Notes: generated by a model from the sequence alone, not told the origin. Positions 45,964-56,570 are shown, numbered from the stretch's first letter. The stretch: DNA of 56,834 nucleotides from Candidatus Zhuqueibacterota bacterium (GCA_016783825.1 JADHVV010000005.1:1-56834); one strand, 5' to 3'. Numbers and translations are program-made.

Positions 45964-48315
45964 ATGGAAAACAAATACACATTAGATTCTATCGTTGAAA
46001 AAACGATACTTGAAAAAACAGGGCAACAAGCTATTTACCCGGCTCACGAAAAAATCCCGGTTATTATTGTAGAAAATTTTCCCACATTAGGAAAATTCAC
46101 AGCGATTCGTTTTATTGAGTGGGTACAAAAAAATCCCGATGGCGTTATTTCCTTGCCTACAGGTAAAACACCGGAACATTTCATCAAGTGGGTTCGACAC
46201 TACATTAGAAACTGGAATAAAACAGAAACTAAAAAAGACCTTGAATCCTGGGGAATTGATCCATCGAAAAAACCGGAAATGAATAAATTGCATTTTGTCC
46301 AAATCGATGAATTCTATCCCATCAATCCGCTGCAAAACAACAGCTTCTACCATTACATCAATCGTTTTTATATTAAGGGATTTGGACTAGACAAAAATAA
46401 AGCGCTATTGATCAATGCGTATCGAATTGGGGTGCCAAAAGAGATGGATCCCCAGCAAGTGTTCCCGGATGACAAGATTGATCTTAGCCTCAGAACAAGA
46501 CAGCCAAATAACAAAATAGAAAGAATTCAAAAAAAAGTTATTGAAGATGTTGATCAATATTGTACCGAATATGAAAACAGAATTCGGGATTTGGGAGGAA
46601 TTGGTTTTTTCCTCGGTGGAATAGGACCCGATGGACATATCGCTTTTAACATCAAAGGCTCTGACCATTATTCAACAACCCGCCTCATGCCTACAAACTA
46701 TGAAACCCAGGCAGCCGCGGCTTCTGACATGGGTGGAATTGAGGTTGCACGAAACAGACTGGTGATAACCATTGGATTGAGTACCATTGTTCATAATAAA
46801 GAAGCCGTTACAATCATTATCGCATCAGGCGAAGCAAAAGCAAAAATTGTTGCCCAGGCAGTGGAAAATGAAGATAACAATCTTTACCCGGCAACTGTGC
46901 TTCAATCGTTGGAAAACTCCCGATTCTACATAACACAAGGCGCGGCAAAACATTTGGTGGAAAGACGCTTCCACGCATTGACTACGAAAGAGCAGATAAG
47001 TGACCAGGATATTGAGCGAGTTGTCACAAACCTTTCATTGCTTATTAATATTCCAATCAACAGCTTGAGCGATAAAAATTTCAAGGATAATAAATTTGGG
47101 AACGAGATTCTATTAAAAACCGAAAAATCATCAGCGGTTTTAAAAAAGGAAGTGGAAAAATCTATTCTCGCTAAAATAGAAGATGGGCTGCAACCTGTTG
47201 AAGGAAAAATTTTCCTGCACACTGCGCCCCATCATGATGACATCATGTTAGGTTTTTGGCCCTACATGGTTCACCTGGTTAGAGATCCCAAAAACAGCCA
47301 CTATTTCAATTACATGACCAGTGGATTCACTGCTGTCACCAATAAACATGTGCTTGACTTATTGGTAACTCTGAAGCATCTCGTTGATACTCCAAAATTC
47401 CACAAATTAATGGGAAGAAATTATTTTGATCCTGACGCTGAAATGGGCAAAAATAGAGATGTGTATCATTATCTCGATGGCATTGCGGCACATAGTCGTT
47501 CAATAAAAGAAGAAGCTGAAAGCAGACGTTTACTCCGAAACCTTATTTCTATTTTTGAAGAAGACAGCCTTGACCATCTGAAAGATCGTGTTAGCGAAAT
47601 GATCAACTACTTCAAAACACAATATCCCGGAAAAAAAGATATTCAGTATATTCAAGATTTAAAAGGAATGATTCGTGAATGGGAAGCTGATTTACTGTGG
47701 GCTTACCTGGGATTCAACTGTTCCAATGTTAAGCATTTACGGTTAGGATTTTACAAAGGTGAAATTTTTACAGAAGAGCCGGATATAAATCGCGATGTAC
47801 CACCAATATTAGAAATGATTGAAAAAATCCGTCCTAACATTGTAACAGTTGCACTTGACCCGGAAGGCAGCGGCCCTGACACCCATTACAAAGTAATGCA
47901 AGCTATTAGCGAAGCATTGAGAATTTATCAAAAGAAAAATAAAAGAAAAGATATCGAAGTATGGGGTTACAGAAATGTTTGGTTTCGTTTTCATCCATCT
48001 GAAGTAACTACGGCTGTTCCGGTCTCATTGAATTCCTATGCCAGCCTGGAATATGCGTTTATGAATTGTTTCGGTTCACAACGTGCTGCTTCATTCCCCA
48101 GTTATGAAATGGATGGACCTTTTTCAAGGTTAGCGCAGCAAATAATGGTAGAACAGTATCAGAATATTAAAACATGCCTTGGCAGGGAATATTTATTTAA
48201 CCACGATCATCCGCGCTTACGGGCAGCACGTGGATTTAATTTTCTCAAAAAAATGTCGTTGGATGAGTTTTTTGAGCATTCAATGGAGTTGAAGAAATCT
48301 ACGGAGAATAGATGA
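45964..48315 (+). CDS. Fusion: glucosamine-6-phosphate deaminase-like domain + PIG-L (LmbE) deacetylase-like domain
   Basis: NagB motifs VISLPTGKTPEHFIKW, FVQIDEFYPI, FFLGGIGPDGHIAFNIKGS; PIG-L motif FLHTAPHHDDIMLGFWP and later GSGPDTHYK. Confidence 0.88.
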   Translation: MENKYTLDSIVEKTILEKTGQQAIYPAHEKIPVIIVENFPTLGKFTAIRFIEWVQKNPDGVISLPTGKTPEHFIKWVRHYIRNWNKTETKKDLESWGIDPSKKPEMNKLHFVQIDEFYPINPLQNNSFYHYINRFYIKGFGLDKNKALLINAYRIGVPKEMDPQQVFPDDKIDLSLRTRQPNNKIERIQKKVIEDVDQYCTEYENRIRDLGGIGFFLGGIGPDGHIAFNIKGSDHYSTTRLMPTNYETQAAAASDMGGIEVARNRLVITIGLSTIVHNKEAVTIIIASGEAKAKIVAQAVENEDNNLYPATVLQSLENSRFYITQGAAKHLVERRFHALTTKEQISDQDIERVVTNLSLLINIPINSLSDKNFKDNKFGNEILLKTEKSSAVLKKEVEKSILAKIEDGLQPVEGKIFLHTAPHHDDIMLGFWPYMVHLVRDPKNSHYFNYMTSGFTAVTNKHVLDLLVTLKHLVDTPKFHKLMGRNYFDPDAEMGKNRDVYHYLDGIAAHSRSIKEEAESRRLLRNLISIFEEDSLDHLKDRVSEMINYFKTQYPGKKDIQYIQDLKGMIREWEADLLWAYLGFNCSNVKHLRLGFYKGEIFTEEPDINRDVPPILEMIEKIRPNIVTVALDPEGSGPDTHYKVMQAISEALRIYQKKNKRKDIEVWGYRNVWFRFHPSEVTTAVPVSLNSYASLEYAFMNCFGSQRAASFPSYEMDGPFSRLAQQIMVEQYQNIKTCLGREYLFNHDHPRLRAARGFNFLKKMSLDEFFEHSMELKKSTENR

Positions 48316-48424
48316 TTGATGGGAGATTTTTGGGAGTATTTTAATTGTGATGGTTACCTTGAAAAACAAATCCAATCCGCCGCGGCGGAAAACAACCCAA
48401 CGGATAAAAAATTAAAGATGTGAA

Positions 48425-49219
48425 ATGGAATTATTACATAAAGATTTGTCGCATGATTTGATCGGGTGTTTCTTTCATGTGCATAATACATTAGGAGTGG
48501 GATTTGATGAAAAAACTTACCATAATGCTTTGGAGTACCACTTGGGAAAATGTGGGATAAATCATTTTTCAAGGGAGAGAAAAGCACTTTATCATCGCGG
48601 CTATCAGGTGAGGTCGTTTGAAACAGATTTTGTAATTTCAGGAAAGATAATTTTAGAATTAAAAGCTATTCAATCCCGCTTTATTCAAGCAAATTATGTA
48701 CAAATTCTTTCGGAGTTGAAATTATGGAAAATGCAATTGGGATTGCTTGTTAATTTTGGTTTACAAAAAGTTATTATTGAAAGAATACCCTTTTCAGAAA
48801 AACCAAAAACGATTTATGAAAACTATGATCATATCAAAGATAATATTGATGAGAATGATAGAAAAATATTGGCAGCGGTTCGTGACAGTATTCTTTATGT
48901 TTTCGAGGTTCATGGTTTGGGTTATGGCGGCGCTCTCTATCGTAAATTGATCGAAACAGAACTTGAATTTAAGAAACTAAATTATCAGAAAAAAATTCCT
49001 ATCTCAGTGAAATACGAGGGTGAAGTAATATCAGAATTCAAAATGAAACCAATGGCAGTAGAGAATTGAATTATCTGTGCCATAAATGCACTCGGGGATA
49101 AAATTGATTTTTATGACATTGCAAAAATCAAATCTTACTTAAGAGTGTTAGGCTTACAAATTGGTATTATCGTTAATTTTGGAAAAAGCAAATTAGAAAT
49201 AAGAGCTATTTCTATCTAA
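48425..49219 (+). CDS. Tandem GxxExxY-domain protein; second domain interrupted by an in-frame TGA at 49067-49069
   Basis: First domain HDLIGCFFHVHNTLGVGFDEKTYHNALEYHL...GLLVNFGL; second VRDSILYVFEVHGLGYGGALYRKLIETEL...; after TGA the same frame reads IICAINALGDKIDFYDIAKIKSYLRVLGLQIGIIVNFGKSKLEIRAISI*. Confidence 0.8.
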
Positions 49220-49337
49220 TATTCAAAAAAAATCTTTTATCCGTTGGGTTGTTTCTATCCGTTGGTTTTGCCTATAACTTCCAATATTTTAATCAATTAA
49301 ATATCACAGAACAAAAACAGTTAACCCGGAGACCACA

Positions 49338-49682
49338 ATGAAAAAATTAACTTTTAGCCTCACAACAATTCTACTAATCGCTCTGATAAGCTGTGCCGCC
49401 AGAACAAGAATATTTGATATTAAACAAACCCCGAGAAGATTTCATGATAAAACGGTTACGGTTGCAGGAACGGTTACTAATACAATTTCACTTCCTGTTC
49501 TCAAAGTAGGTGTATTTCAAATTGATGACGGCTCAGGGAAAATTTGGGTAAAACCAAAACATAACACCCCATTCAAAGGTGACCGGGTGGCAGTAACCGG
49601 AACAATCAAAGTTGGTATCACCATTTCCGGGCGTAGTTTTGGTGTAATTCTATTTGAGTCTGACACTGATGAACCGTTGTAA
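49338..49682 (+). CDS. OB-fold lipoprotein
   Basis: Lipobox ALISCAA; HDKTVTVAGTVTNTISLPVLKVGVFQIDDGSGKIWVKP...GDRVAVTGTI. Confidence 0.85.
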   Translation: MKKLTFSLTTILLIALISCAARTRIFDIKQTPRRFHDKTVTVAGTVTNTISLPVLKVGVFQIDDGSGKIWVKPKHNTPFKGDRVAVTGTIKVGITISGRSFGVILFESDTDEPL

Positions 49683-49763
49683 ATTTATAATTTGAAAATT
49701 TTTTAATTGACTATAATTGTTTTTATTACTATCTTTATCTTTTAAAATTTCGCACAGAATTTC

Positions 49764-49893
49764 ATTAATGACTCTGTTGATTTAGTCAATTTTTTGGATT
49801 TGAACTACACTATATAGTTGCACACAAGATTATGCAATATAATATATTGACAATTTGAATGTTATAAGGCATAAAATCAACAGAGTCATTAAT
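49764..49893. repeat. 130-bp element bounded by 20-bp perfect inverted repeats
   Basis: ATTAATGACTCTGTTGATTT (49764-49783) and AAATCAACAGAGTCATTAAT (49874-49893). Confidence 0.9.
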
Positions 49894-49937
49894 ATTTAAA
49901 ATCAGTTATTATTTGCATAGAGGAGAGGCACCCGATA

Positions 49938-50909
49938 GTGTTAGAAAAAATTTGTCTGCCAATCAAGAAAGAATTAGAGGAACTCGAACAGGAATTTTCA
50001 TCAATTATAGAAACAGACGTTAAACTCATCCAGGATATTTTTTCTTATGTAATTTCTAATAAGGGTAAACGGTTACGCCCGATACTCTTATTATTATGTA
50101 GTGGCTTAAAAGGAAAATCCACTGAAATATCATTGAAAACTGCTATGATCGTTGAGTTATTGCACTCCGCCACCTTAATTCATGATGATGTGGTGGATAA
50201 CTCAAATTTGAGAAGAGGTAATCCTTCAGTCAACTCAATTTGGGAAAACAAGATATCTGTTCTGATTGGCGATTTTTTATTTGCTCACATTTTTGGCAGT
50301 TTGGTGGGAATGAAGGACAACCGGCTGATTAAAATCATTGCGGAAGTAACTTCACAAATGAGCCAGGGGGAACTGCTCCAAATGGAGCGGGTACAAGATT
50401 TTCAAATGGATGAAGAAACTTACATGAAGTTAATTTCTCGTAAAACAGCCTCGCTTTTAGCAGCCACCTGTCAAATTGGCGCCATTACATCATCAGTTGA
50501 TAATGAAACAAAACACATTGAAAACATGAGGATGTTTGGAGAAAATCTTGGTATCGCATTTCAGATAAAAGATGATTTATTAGATTTTTATGGAAGTCAG
50601 GACGACCTGGGAAAGCCGATTGGAAAAGATTTAATTGAAAATATCATCACTCTGCCTGTTTTATACAGTCTGAAAAACACAGATGAAGACACCCGGGAAA
50701 AAATGCTCTCAATTCTTGAAAATGGCAAAGAAGACGAGATGCAAACCATCATTGAATTTGTAAAAAAATCAGGCGGTCTTAATTATGCCGAAAAGAAAGC
50801 AAATTTTTATATCAAGAGTGCATTAGATTGTTTGGACAACTATCCCCCATCTTTATACAAAGAATCACTTATTCTTTTATCAGAATACATTACTGCACGG
50901 AATAAATAG
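49938..50909 (+). CDS. Polyprenyl (trans-isoprenyl) diphosphate synthase
   Basis: GKRLRPILLLL, LLHSATLIHDDVVDNSNLRRGNPSVN (FARM), GIAFQIKDDLLDF (SARM). Confidence 0.95.
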   Translation: MLEKICLPIKKELEELEQEFSSIIETDVKLIQDIFSYVISNKGKRLRPILLLLCSGLKGKSTEISLKTAMIVELLHSATLIHDDVVDNSNLRRGNPSVNSIWENKISVLIGDFLFAHIFGSLVGMKDNRLIKIIAEVTSQMSQGELLQMERVQDFQMDEETYMKLISRKTASLLAATCQIGAITSSVDNETKHIENMRMFGENLGIAFQIKDDLLDFYGSQDDLGKPIGKDLIENIITLPVLYSLKNTDEDTREKMLSILENGKEDEMQTIIEFVKKSGGLNYAEKKANFYIKSALDCLDNYPPSLYKESLILLSEYITARNK

Positions 50910-50912
50910 TTT

Positions 50913-51920
50913 ATGAGAAAAATCCCCCGGTTCGTTGTAATAATTTTAATATTTATAAGTTGTTCATCCTCCCAAAAATTTAATCCGGTGGAACAGACAA
51001 GAATTTTAATGGACACTTTTGTCCAGGTTCAAATTTTCGACCAGGACAAACCGGAAGAAGAACTTAAAAGAATAATCGAAGCAACTTTTCAGCGTATAGA
51101 AGAGATTGATAGTATTACAAACAATTACAACGACTCAAGTTTGATTGCGTTTATCAATCGTAATGCCGGTTTAAAGTCAGTGGTGTTGGACAGTATTTTA
51201 GAATACATCATTCAAACAAGTGAAAAAATATCAGAAGAATCCAATGGTTTGTTTGATATCACCATTGGCAGCATCAAACAGTTATGGAATTTTTCTTCTG
51301 ATAACCACCGGATACCAAAATCCGATGAAATTGAAAAGAAACTTAACGATGTAAATTATCAACTCATCAAACTAAAAAATCATAAGATTAAATTTCTTTC
51401 ACCCGGGATCGAAATTGATTTAGGCGCCATTGCCAAAGGATTTGCTATTGATGAAGCAATCCGGGTTTTAAAGAAAAACAATATTACAGATGCAATGGTA
51501 AATGCCGGGGGTGATTTGCGGGCAATTTGCAGTGAATTAACCAGAGGGAAAAGAAAGGTGTGGATCAGGCATCCCAGAATTGAAAATCGCCGCTTTGGTT
51601 ATTTTCAAATGGATAACGGCAGTGTTGCCACATCAGGAGATTATGAACGATTTTTTTTCCAGGATTCAATTCGGTACCATCACATTTTAAATCCCGGAAC
51701 AGGCTATCCAGCCAACGAATGTGTTAGTGTTACTGTCCAAACAGAAGAGGCAATTTACGCTGATGGGTTGTCAACCGCGATATTTGTTTTGGGTCCGAAA
51801 ATGGGAATGGAATTAGTTAAAAAATTAACCGGCGTTGAGGCTGTTATTCTTTTCCTGCGCAATGGAGAACTGGATTGGATTGTTTCAAGTGGTTTAAAAA
51901 ATAGCTTTACTAAACCTTAA
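50913..51920 (+). CDS. apbE: FAD:protein FMN transferase
   Basis: Lipobox ISCSS; TRILMDTFVQVQIF, IDLGAIAKGFAIDEAIRVLKKNNITDAMVNAGGDLRAI, HHILNPGTGYPA, ADGLSTAIFVLG. Confidence 0.95.
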   Translation: MRKIPRFVVIILIFISCSSSQKFNPVEQTRILMDTFVQVQIFDQDKPEEELKRIIEATFQRIEEIDSITNNYNDSSLIAFINRNAGLKSVVLDSILEYIIQTSEKISEESNGLFDITIGSIKQLWNFSSDNHRIPKSDEIEKKLNDVNYQLIKLKNHKIKFLSPGIEIDLGAIAKGFAIDEAIRVLKKNNITDAMVNAGGDLRAICSELTRGKRKVWIRHPRIENRRFGYFQMDNGSVATSGDYERFFFQDSIRYHHILNPGTGYPANECVSVTVQTEEAIYADGLSTAIFVLGPKMGMELVKKLTGVEAVILFLRNGELDWIVSSGLKNSFTKP

Positions 51921-51935
51921 AGGTTTAGTAAAGCT
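51903..51935. repeat. Perfect palindrome AGCTTTACTAAACCTT-A-AAGGTTTAGTAAAGCT (copy 2), containing the apbE stop codon
   Basis: 16+1+16 nt exact inverted repeat; apbE TAA at 51918-51920 lies inside it. Confidence 0.95.
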
Positions 51936-51973
51936 AATTCTATTTTGTCAGATTAGAAAAATTACCAAAAAGT

Positions 51974-52058
51974 GTCATTCCGGCACGTTTTTTTGCCGGA
52001 ATCTCCTGCTAAATTCTAACGAGATTCCGGTATTCCGCTTCGCTTCAACCGGAATGAC
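51974..52058. repeat. GTCATTCCGGC dispersed palindromic element (copy 4)
   Basis: gtcattccggcacgtttttttgccggaatctcc...gagattccggtattccgcttcgcttcaaccggaatgac. Confidence 0.9.
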
Positions 52059-52185
52059 AAACGAATTGTGGTAATGTGACAAAGTAGAACTAATATGCCA
52101 TAAATAACTCATTCTCAAAATTGTGATTAACTAAGATTTTTTTGAACATCAACCGTGATTTATGATTATAACGGAGACGATAATT

Positions 52186-53121
52186 ATGCCAAGAACTTTA
52201 GTAACAGGTGGAGCCGGATTTTTAGGCTCTCACATTTGTGAATATCTTCTGAATAAAGGTCACCAGGTTATTGCAATAGATAATCTGCTTACTGGCTCTA
52301 TCAAAAATATTGAACCGTTGCAATGTGACAATTTTAAATTCATCAAACAAGATGTTACCGAATATTTATACATTGGAGGAGAAATTGATTACATTCTCCA
52401 TTTTGCTTCTCCAGCAAGTCCATTAGATTATTTAGAACTGCCAATACAAACATTGAAAGTTGGCGCCCTGGGGACTCATAAAGCGCTTGGATTGGCATTG
52501 TCAAAAGGAGCACGGTTTCTATTAGCGTCCACTTCTGAAATTTATGGAGATCCATTAATTCACCCGCAGAGTGAAGACTATTGGGGAAATGTAAATCCTG
52601 TTGGTCCACGAGGAGTTTATGATGAAGCAAAACGTTATGGAGAAGCATTAACCATGGCATATCACAGGTACCATAATGTTGATGCAAAAATTGTAAGGAT
52701 TTTCAATACGTATGGTCCAAGGATGCGTCCTAAAGACGGCAGGGCTATTCCAACTTTTATTCCCCAGGCGTTAAAGAATGAACCGATAACTATTTTTGGT
52801 GATGGTTCTCAAACCCGCAGCTTTTGTTATGTATCCGACCTGGTTGAAGGTCTTTACCGATTAATTGTGTCTGACACGAATGAACCCGTTAATATTGGCA
52901 ATCCAATTGAAATGACCATTAAAGAGATGGCAGAAACTGTTATAAAAATTTTAGGAAGCACAAGTCAACTAATCTATAAAGATTTACCAGTTGATGATCC
53001 CAAAATAAGACAGCCAAATATTAGCAGGGCAAAAGAAATATTAGACTGGGAACCAAAAATTGACTTTGAAGAGGGCATAACAAAAACGATTGAGTGGTTC
53101 AAAACACAACAATTAGATTGA
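52186..53121 (+). CDS. NAD-dependent UDP-sugar epimerase/decarboxylase, UDP-glucuronate decarboxylase (UXS)-like
   Basis: [92 protein letters not shown]. Start probably MPRTL at 52186 (ORF-track start 52162). Confidence 0.9.
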   Translation: MPRTLVTGGAGFLGSHICEYLLNKGHQVIAIDNLLTGSIKNIEPLQCDNFKFIKQDVTEYLYIGGEIDYILHFASPASPLDYLELPIQTLKVGALGTHKALGLALSKGARFLLASTSEIYGDPLIHPQSEDYWGNVNPVGPRGVYDEAKRYGEALTMAYHRYHNVDAKIVRIFNTYGPRMRPKDGRAIPTFIPQALKNEPITIFGDGSQTRSFCYVSDLVEGLYRLIVSDTNEPVNIGNPIEMTIKEMAETVIKILGSTSQLIYKDLPVDDPKIRQPNISRAKEILDWEPKIDFEEGITKTIEWFKTQQLD

Positions 53122-53122
53122 T

Positions 53123-54205
53123 ATGAGAGATGATTCATCAACAAAACCACCTCAAAAAATTCTGCTAATTCGTTTAAGTTCAATTGGTGACATATTATTA
53201 ACAACGCCTGTTATCAGGGTTTTGAAATTAACTTTTCCCAACTGTACAATTGATTTTGTGGTCAAAAATCAATTTGCTGAATTATTAGAAAATCATCCAT
53301 CGCTGAACCGGTTGTACAAATTAGAGAAAGGAAACAATAACCAAACATTAAAAAAAATTAAGCGCCAAATAAAAAATAATAATTACGATCTTATTGTTGA
53401 TCTTCACAAGAATTTTCGCAGCTATTGTTTGACTTTTCGAGTCGGGGCAAAAAAGATTGTACGATACACAAAATTTGTATTCCGCCGATTTTTATTCGTC
53501 AAACTAAAGATCAATTTATTCAAACAAATTATTCCCATTTTTGAGCGTTATTTTTTGGCCCTTGTTCCGTTTAACATCCAATACGATGATTCAGGATTGG
53601 AAATATATTTTAATAAACAAACCGAAAAAAAAATAAAAACAACTTATGAACATTTTATAAATAATCAGGATGATATTTTTATCGGCATTGCCCCGGGCGC
53701 CAGTTTCGCAACCAAACGGTGGACTATTGAGGGCTTCCAAAATGTGATCACTTATTTTATTGAGCAGCAAAATGTTAAAATCATCCTTTTTGGTAATAAG
53801 CTTGACAGGGAACTTATTGAATCATTACACATAACAAAAAATCAAAATATATTAAATAGCGCAGGAAATCTTTCCATTTCAGAAACAGGTGTATTGATGG
53901 ATCGATGCCACGTTGTTCTGACAAATGACAGTGGTCTATTGCATTTGGCATCGGCGCTAAAAAAACCGGTTGTCGCCATCTTTGGAAGTACAACTGAAGA
54001 ACTTGGATTTTTTCCATCAACTACGAAAAATATTGTAATACAAAATAGTAATTTAAAATGCCGTCCCTGTTCACATGTTGGCAGGAACAAATGTCTAAAA
54101 GATCATTTTAAATGTATGAAAGATATCACTTCAAATGAAGTAATAAAAGCGGTTGAAAAATTGGTAACCGTTCATAAAGTGAGTAATACAAATTCCAACG
54201 GATGA
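53123..54205 (+). CDS. Glycosyltransferase family 9 (heptosyltransferase-like)
   Basis: KILLIRLSSIGDILLTTPVIRVLKLTFPN; GIAPGASFATKRW; DRCHVVLTNDSGLLHLASALKKPVVAIFGST. Confidence 0.93.
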   Translation: MRDDSSTKPPQKILLIRLSSIGDILLTTPVIRVLKLTFPNCTIDFVVKNQFAELLENHPSLNRLYKLEKGNNNQTLKKIKRQIKNNNYDLIVDLHKNFRSYCLTFRVGAKKIVRYTKFVFRRFLFVKLKINLFKQIIPIFERYFLALVPFNIQYDDSGLEIYFNKQTEKKIKTTYEHFINNQDDIFIGIAPGASFATKRWTIEGFQNVITYFIEQQNVKIILFGNKLDRELIESLHITKNQNILNSAGNLSISETGVLMDRCHVVLTNDSGLLHLASALKKPVVAIFGSTTEELGFFPSTTKNIVIQNSNLKCRPCSHVGRNKCLKDHFKCMKDITSNEVIKAVEKLVTVHKVSNTNSNG

Positions 54206-54498
54206 GCGGCCAACGGATACGAATTTAAATTTCTGATGAACTTAAATTGTTTTTTTACTGAATGTCTGATGATGTTTTCGTTTAATCAATTTTTTTTAAG
54301 AGGCATTCTAATAAAAAAAATTACAATAGCCAAAATCCGTTGGCTGCTCATCCGTTGGGCATAATTTTTCTTTTTTACCAGCATGATTTTATCCACTCTT
54401 TATTTATCAGATGAACGGATACAAAAACTGATTTTAATAAAACAAAAATCACCAATAACAAATCACCATTAACCAAACACAAGGAGGTTATTCCCATT

Positions 54499-54846
54499 TT
54501 GGAATCAAAGGAATTAGCCAAATTAATTGCAGATTATTCACTTGAAAAAAAAGCTGAAGATGTTGTTTTACTAAATCTCAAAGATGTTACAACAATAACC
54601 GACTACTTCATTATCTGTTCAGCCGATTCTGATGTTCAGGTGAAAGCCATAACCGATAATATTATTGGAAGATTAAAAGAACAGAAAATAAAGGTTTGGC
54701 ACACTGAAGGTTATCAATCATTGAAATGGGTGCTTCTCGATTTAGTTGATGTTGTTGTCCATGTTTTTCAACCTGAAACACGTGATTTTTTTGGTCTGGA
54801 AAAATTATGGGGAGATGCAGAAATTACGAAAGTGGAAGATTTATGA
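54499..54846 (+). CDS. rsfS: Ribosome silencing factor
   Basis: KKAEDVVLLNLKDVTTITDYFIICSADSDVQVKAITDNI...EGYQSLKWVLLDLVDVVVHVFQPETRDFFGLEKLWGDA. Confidence 0.96.
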   Translation: MESKELAKLIADYSLEKKAEDVVLLNLKDVTTITDYFIICSADSDVQVKAITDNIIGRLKEQKIKVWHTEGYQSLKWVLLDLVDVVVHVFQPETRDFFGLEKLWGDAEITKVEDL

Positions 54847-56495
54847 AAAATATTCAGGAAATATTAGGCGAAATAATCACTAATGCGCTTCAACAACTCA
54901 ACGTTGATATTGATAAATACAAGATTATTTTGGAGCGTCCGAAACAGGAAAATCACGGCGATTGGTCTGTGAACATTGCCATGCAATTGGCTTCTGTTCT
55001 AAAAAAAGCGCCACGACAAATTGCCGAAGAAATAAAAAACAATATTCCTTTTGATTCAGGTTTGATTGAAAAAATTGAAATTGCCGGCCCGGGTTTTATA
55101 AATTTCTACCTGGGGTGGGATTATTTTCGGGAAGCGCTTGGCGCTATAATTCAGCAAAAGCAAAATTATGGTCAAACGGATTGGGGAAAAAACGAAAAAC
55201 TTCAAATAGAATTTGTAAGTGCTAATCCCACAGGGCCTCTCAATGTCGTAAGCGCCCGCGCTGCGACAATCGGCGATATTATGGTGAACCTGTATAATGC
55301 TGTCGGTTTTAAAGCTGATCGTGAAAATTATTTGAACGATTGCGGAAGACAGGTACGGCTGTTAGGTGAATCAGTCAGTAGTCATTATATGGCGATTTTC
55401 AATCGAAATGAAGAATTCCCGGAAGAAGGTTACCACGGAGAATATGTTAAAGAAATCGCCCGTGATATTGCAGATGAACATGGTAATAAGTTCATTGAGT
55501 TGGAAAAGAAAGTGCGAACTCAAAAACTGGCGGACATTGCTCTAAAAGAAATGATCCGGCTGCAAAAAGAGATCATGGACTTATATCGCGTCAATTTCCA
55601 GACCTGGTTTCCGGAAAGTAATGTGCGTGATACAAACAAACACCTTGAAGTCTTGGATTTACTTAAACAGAGGGGATACACTTTCGAACAAGATGGCGCT
55701 ACCTGGTTTCAATCGAGCAAATTTGGCGATGAAAAAGACCGGGTGTTGCTGACCCAGGAAAACGAGCCGACCTATTTTTTAGTTGATATTGCCTATCATC
55801 AGACGAAATACGAACGCGGCTACAAAAAAATGTTTGACATTTGGGGACCGGATCATCACGGTTATGTCCCCAGGATGAAAGCAGCGCTCCAGGCGCTTGG
55901 TTATCCGCAAGACAGTTTTGATGTTGAAATTGTTCAACAAGTTAATCTGTTACGCGGCGGAGAGGCGGTGAAGATGTCAAAGCGAGCAGGGCAGATCATC
56001 GAGATGAAAGAAGTCATCGATGAAGTTGGTGTTGATGCTGCCCGGTTCTTTTTTGTAAATCGAAAAAGCTCCAGCCACCTGGATTTCGATATCGACCTGG
56101 CAAAAAAAGAGACTGATGAAAATCCTGTCTATTACGTTCAATATGCCCACGCCAGGATATGCAACATAATTAAATTTGCCGGAGAGCAGGGGATAATTCC
56201 TGACGACCAGGTTGATTTGAATTTATTAGTAAAAGATGAAGAAAAACAATTGATCAAAAAACTGCTTCAATACCCGGATGTGATTTCCGGCGCAGCTCAA
56301 TCGTGGGAACCTCATCGGTTGACAACTTATCTCCAGGAACTGGCGGCAACCTTTCATCGTTTTTATCATTTTCACCGCGTTGTTTCGGAAGATAAATCGT
56401 TAAGCAAGGCACGCTTGACTTTAACAAAAGCCACTAAAATTGTGTTGGCAAATGGATTTAAGATTTTAGGAATTTCAGCGCCGGAGAATATGTAA
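54843..56495 (+). CDS. argS: Arginyl-tRNA synthetase
   Basis: FVSANPTGPLNVVSARAATIGDIMVNLYNAVGFKADRENYLNDCGRQ, DIWGPDHHGYVPRMKAAL, VKMSKRAG. Start MKNIQEILGE at 54843 overlaps the rsfS stop (ATGA). Confidence 0.97.
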   Translation: MKNIQEILGEIITNALQQLNVDIDKYKIILERPKQENHGDWSVNIAMQLASVLKKAPRQIAEEIKNNIPFDSGLIEKIEIAGPGFINFYLGWDYFREALGAIIQQKQNYGQTDWGKNEKLQIEFVSANPTGPLNVVSARAATIGDIMVNLYNAVGFKADRENYLNDCGRQVRLLGESVSSHYMAIFNRNEEFPEEGYHGEYVKEIARDIADEHGNKFIELEKKVRTQKLADIALKEMIRLQKEIMDLYRVNFQTWFPESNVRDTNKHLEVLDLLKQRGYTFEQDGATWFQSSKFGDEKDRVLLTQENEPTYFLVDIAYHQTKYERGYKKMFDIWGPDHHGYVPRMKAALQALGYPQDSFDVEIVQQVNLLRGGEAVKMSKRAGQIIEMKEVIDEVGVDAARFFFVNRKSSSHLDFDIDLAKKETDENPVYYVQYAHARICNIIKFAGEQGIIPDDQVDLNLLVKDEEKQLIKKLLQYPDVISGAAQSWEPHRLTTYLQELAATFHRFYHFHRVVSEDKSLSKARLTLTKATKIVLANGFKILGISAPENM

Positions 56496-56500
56496 CTTTG

Positions 56501-56570
56501 GCATGGTGCATGGAGCAAAGCGCATGGCATAATATCACAATCCTATGCGCCATGCGCCTTGCTCCATGCG
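56501..56570. repeat. GCATGGCGC-type inverted repeat downstream of argS (family also at 37482-37560 and 43696-43764)
   Basis: gcatggtgcatggagcaaagcgcatggcataat...atgcgccatgcgccttgctccatgcg. Confidence 0.85.

Noticed and set aside
48425-49219. Possibility that the in-frame TGA here is a second selenocysteine
   Set aside because: The aligned position in GxxExxY proteins is not Cys as far as I recall and I saw no convincing SECIS hairpin right after it; a nonsense mutation is simpler.
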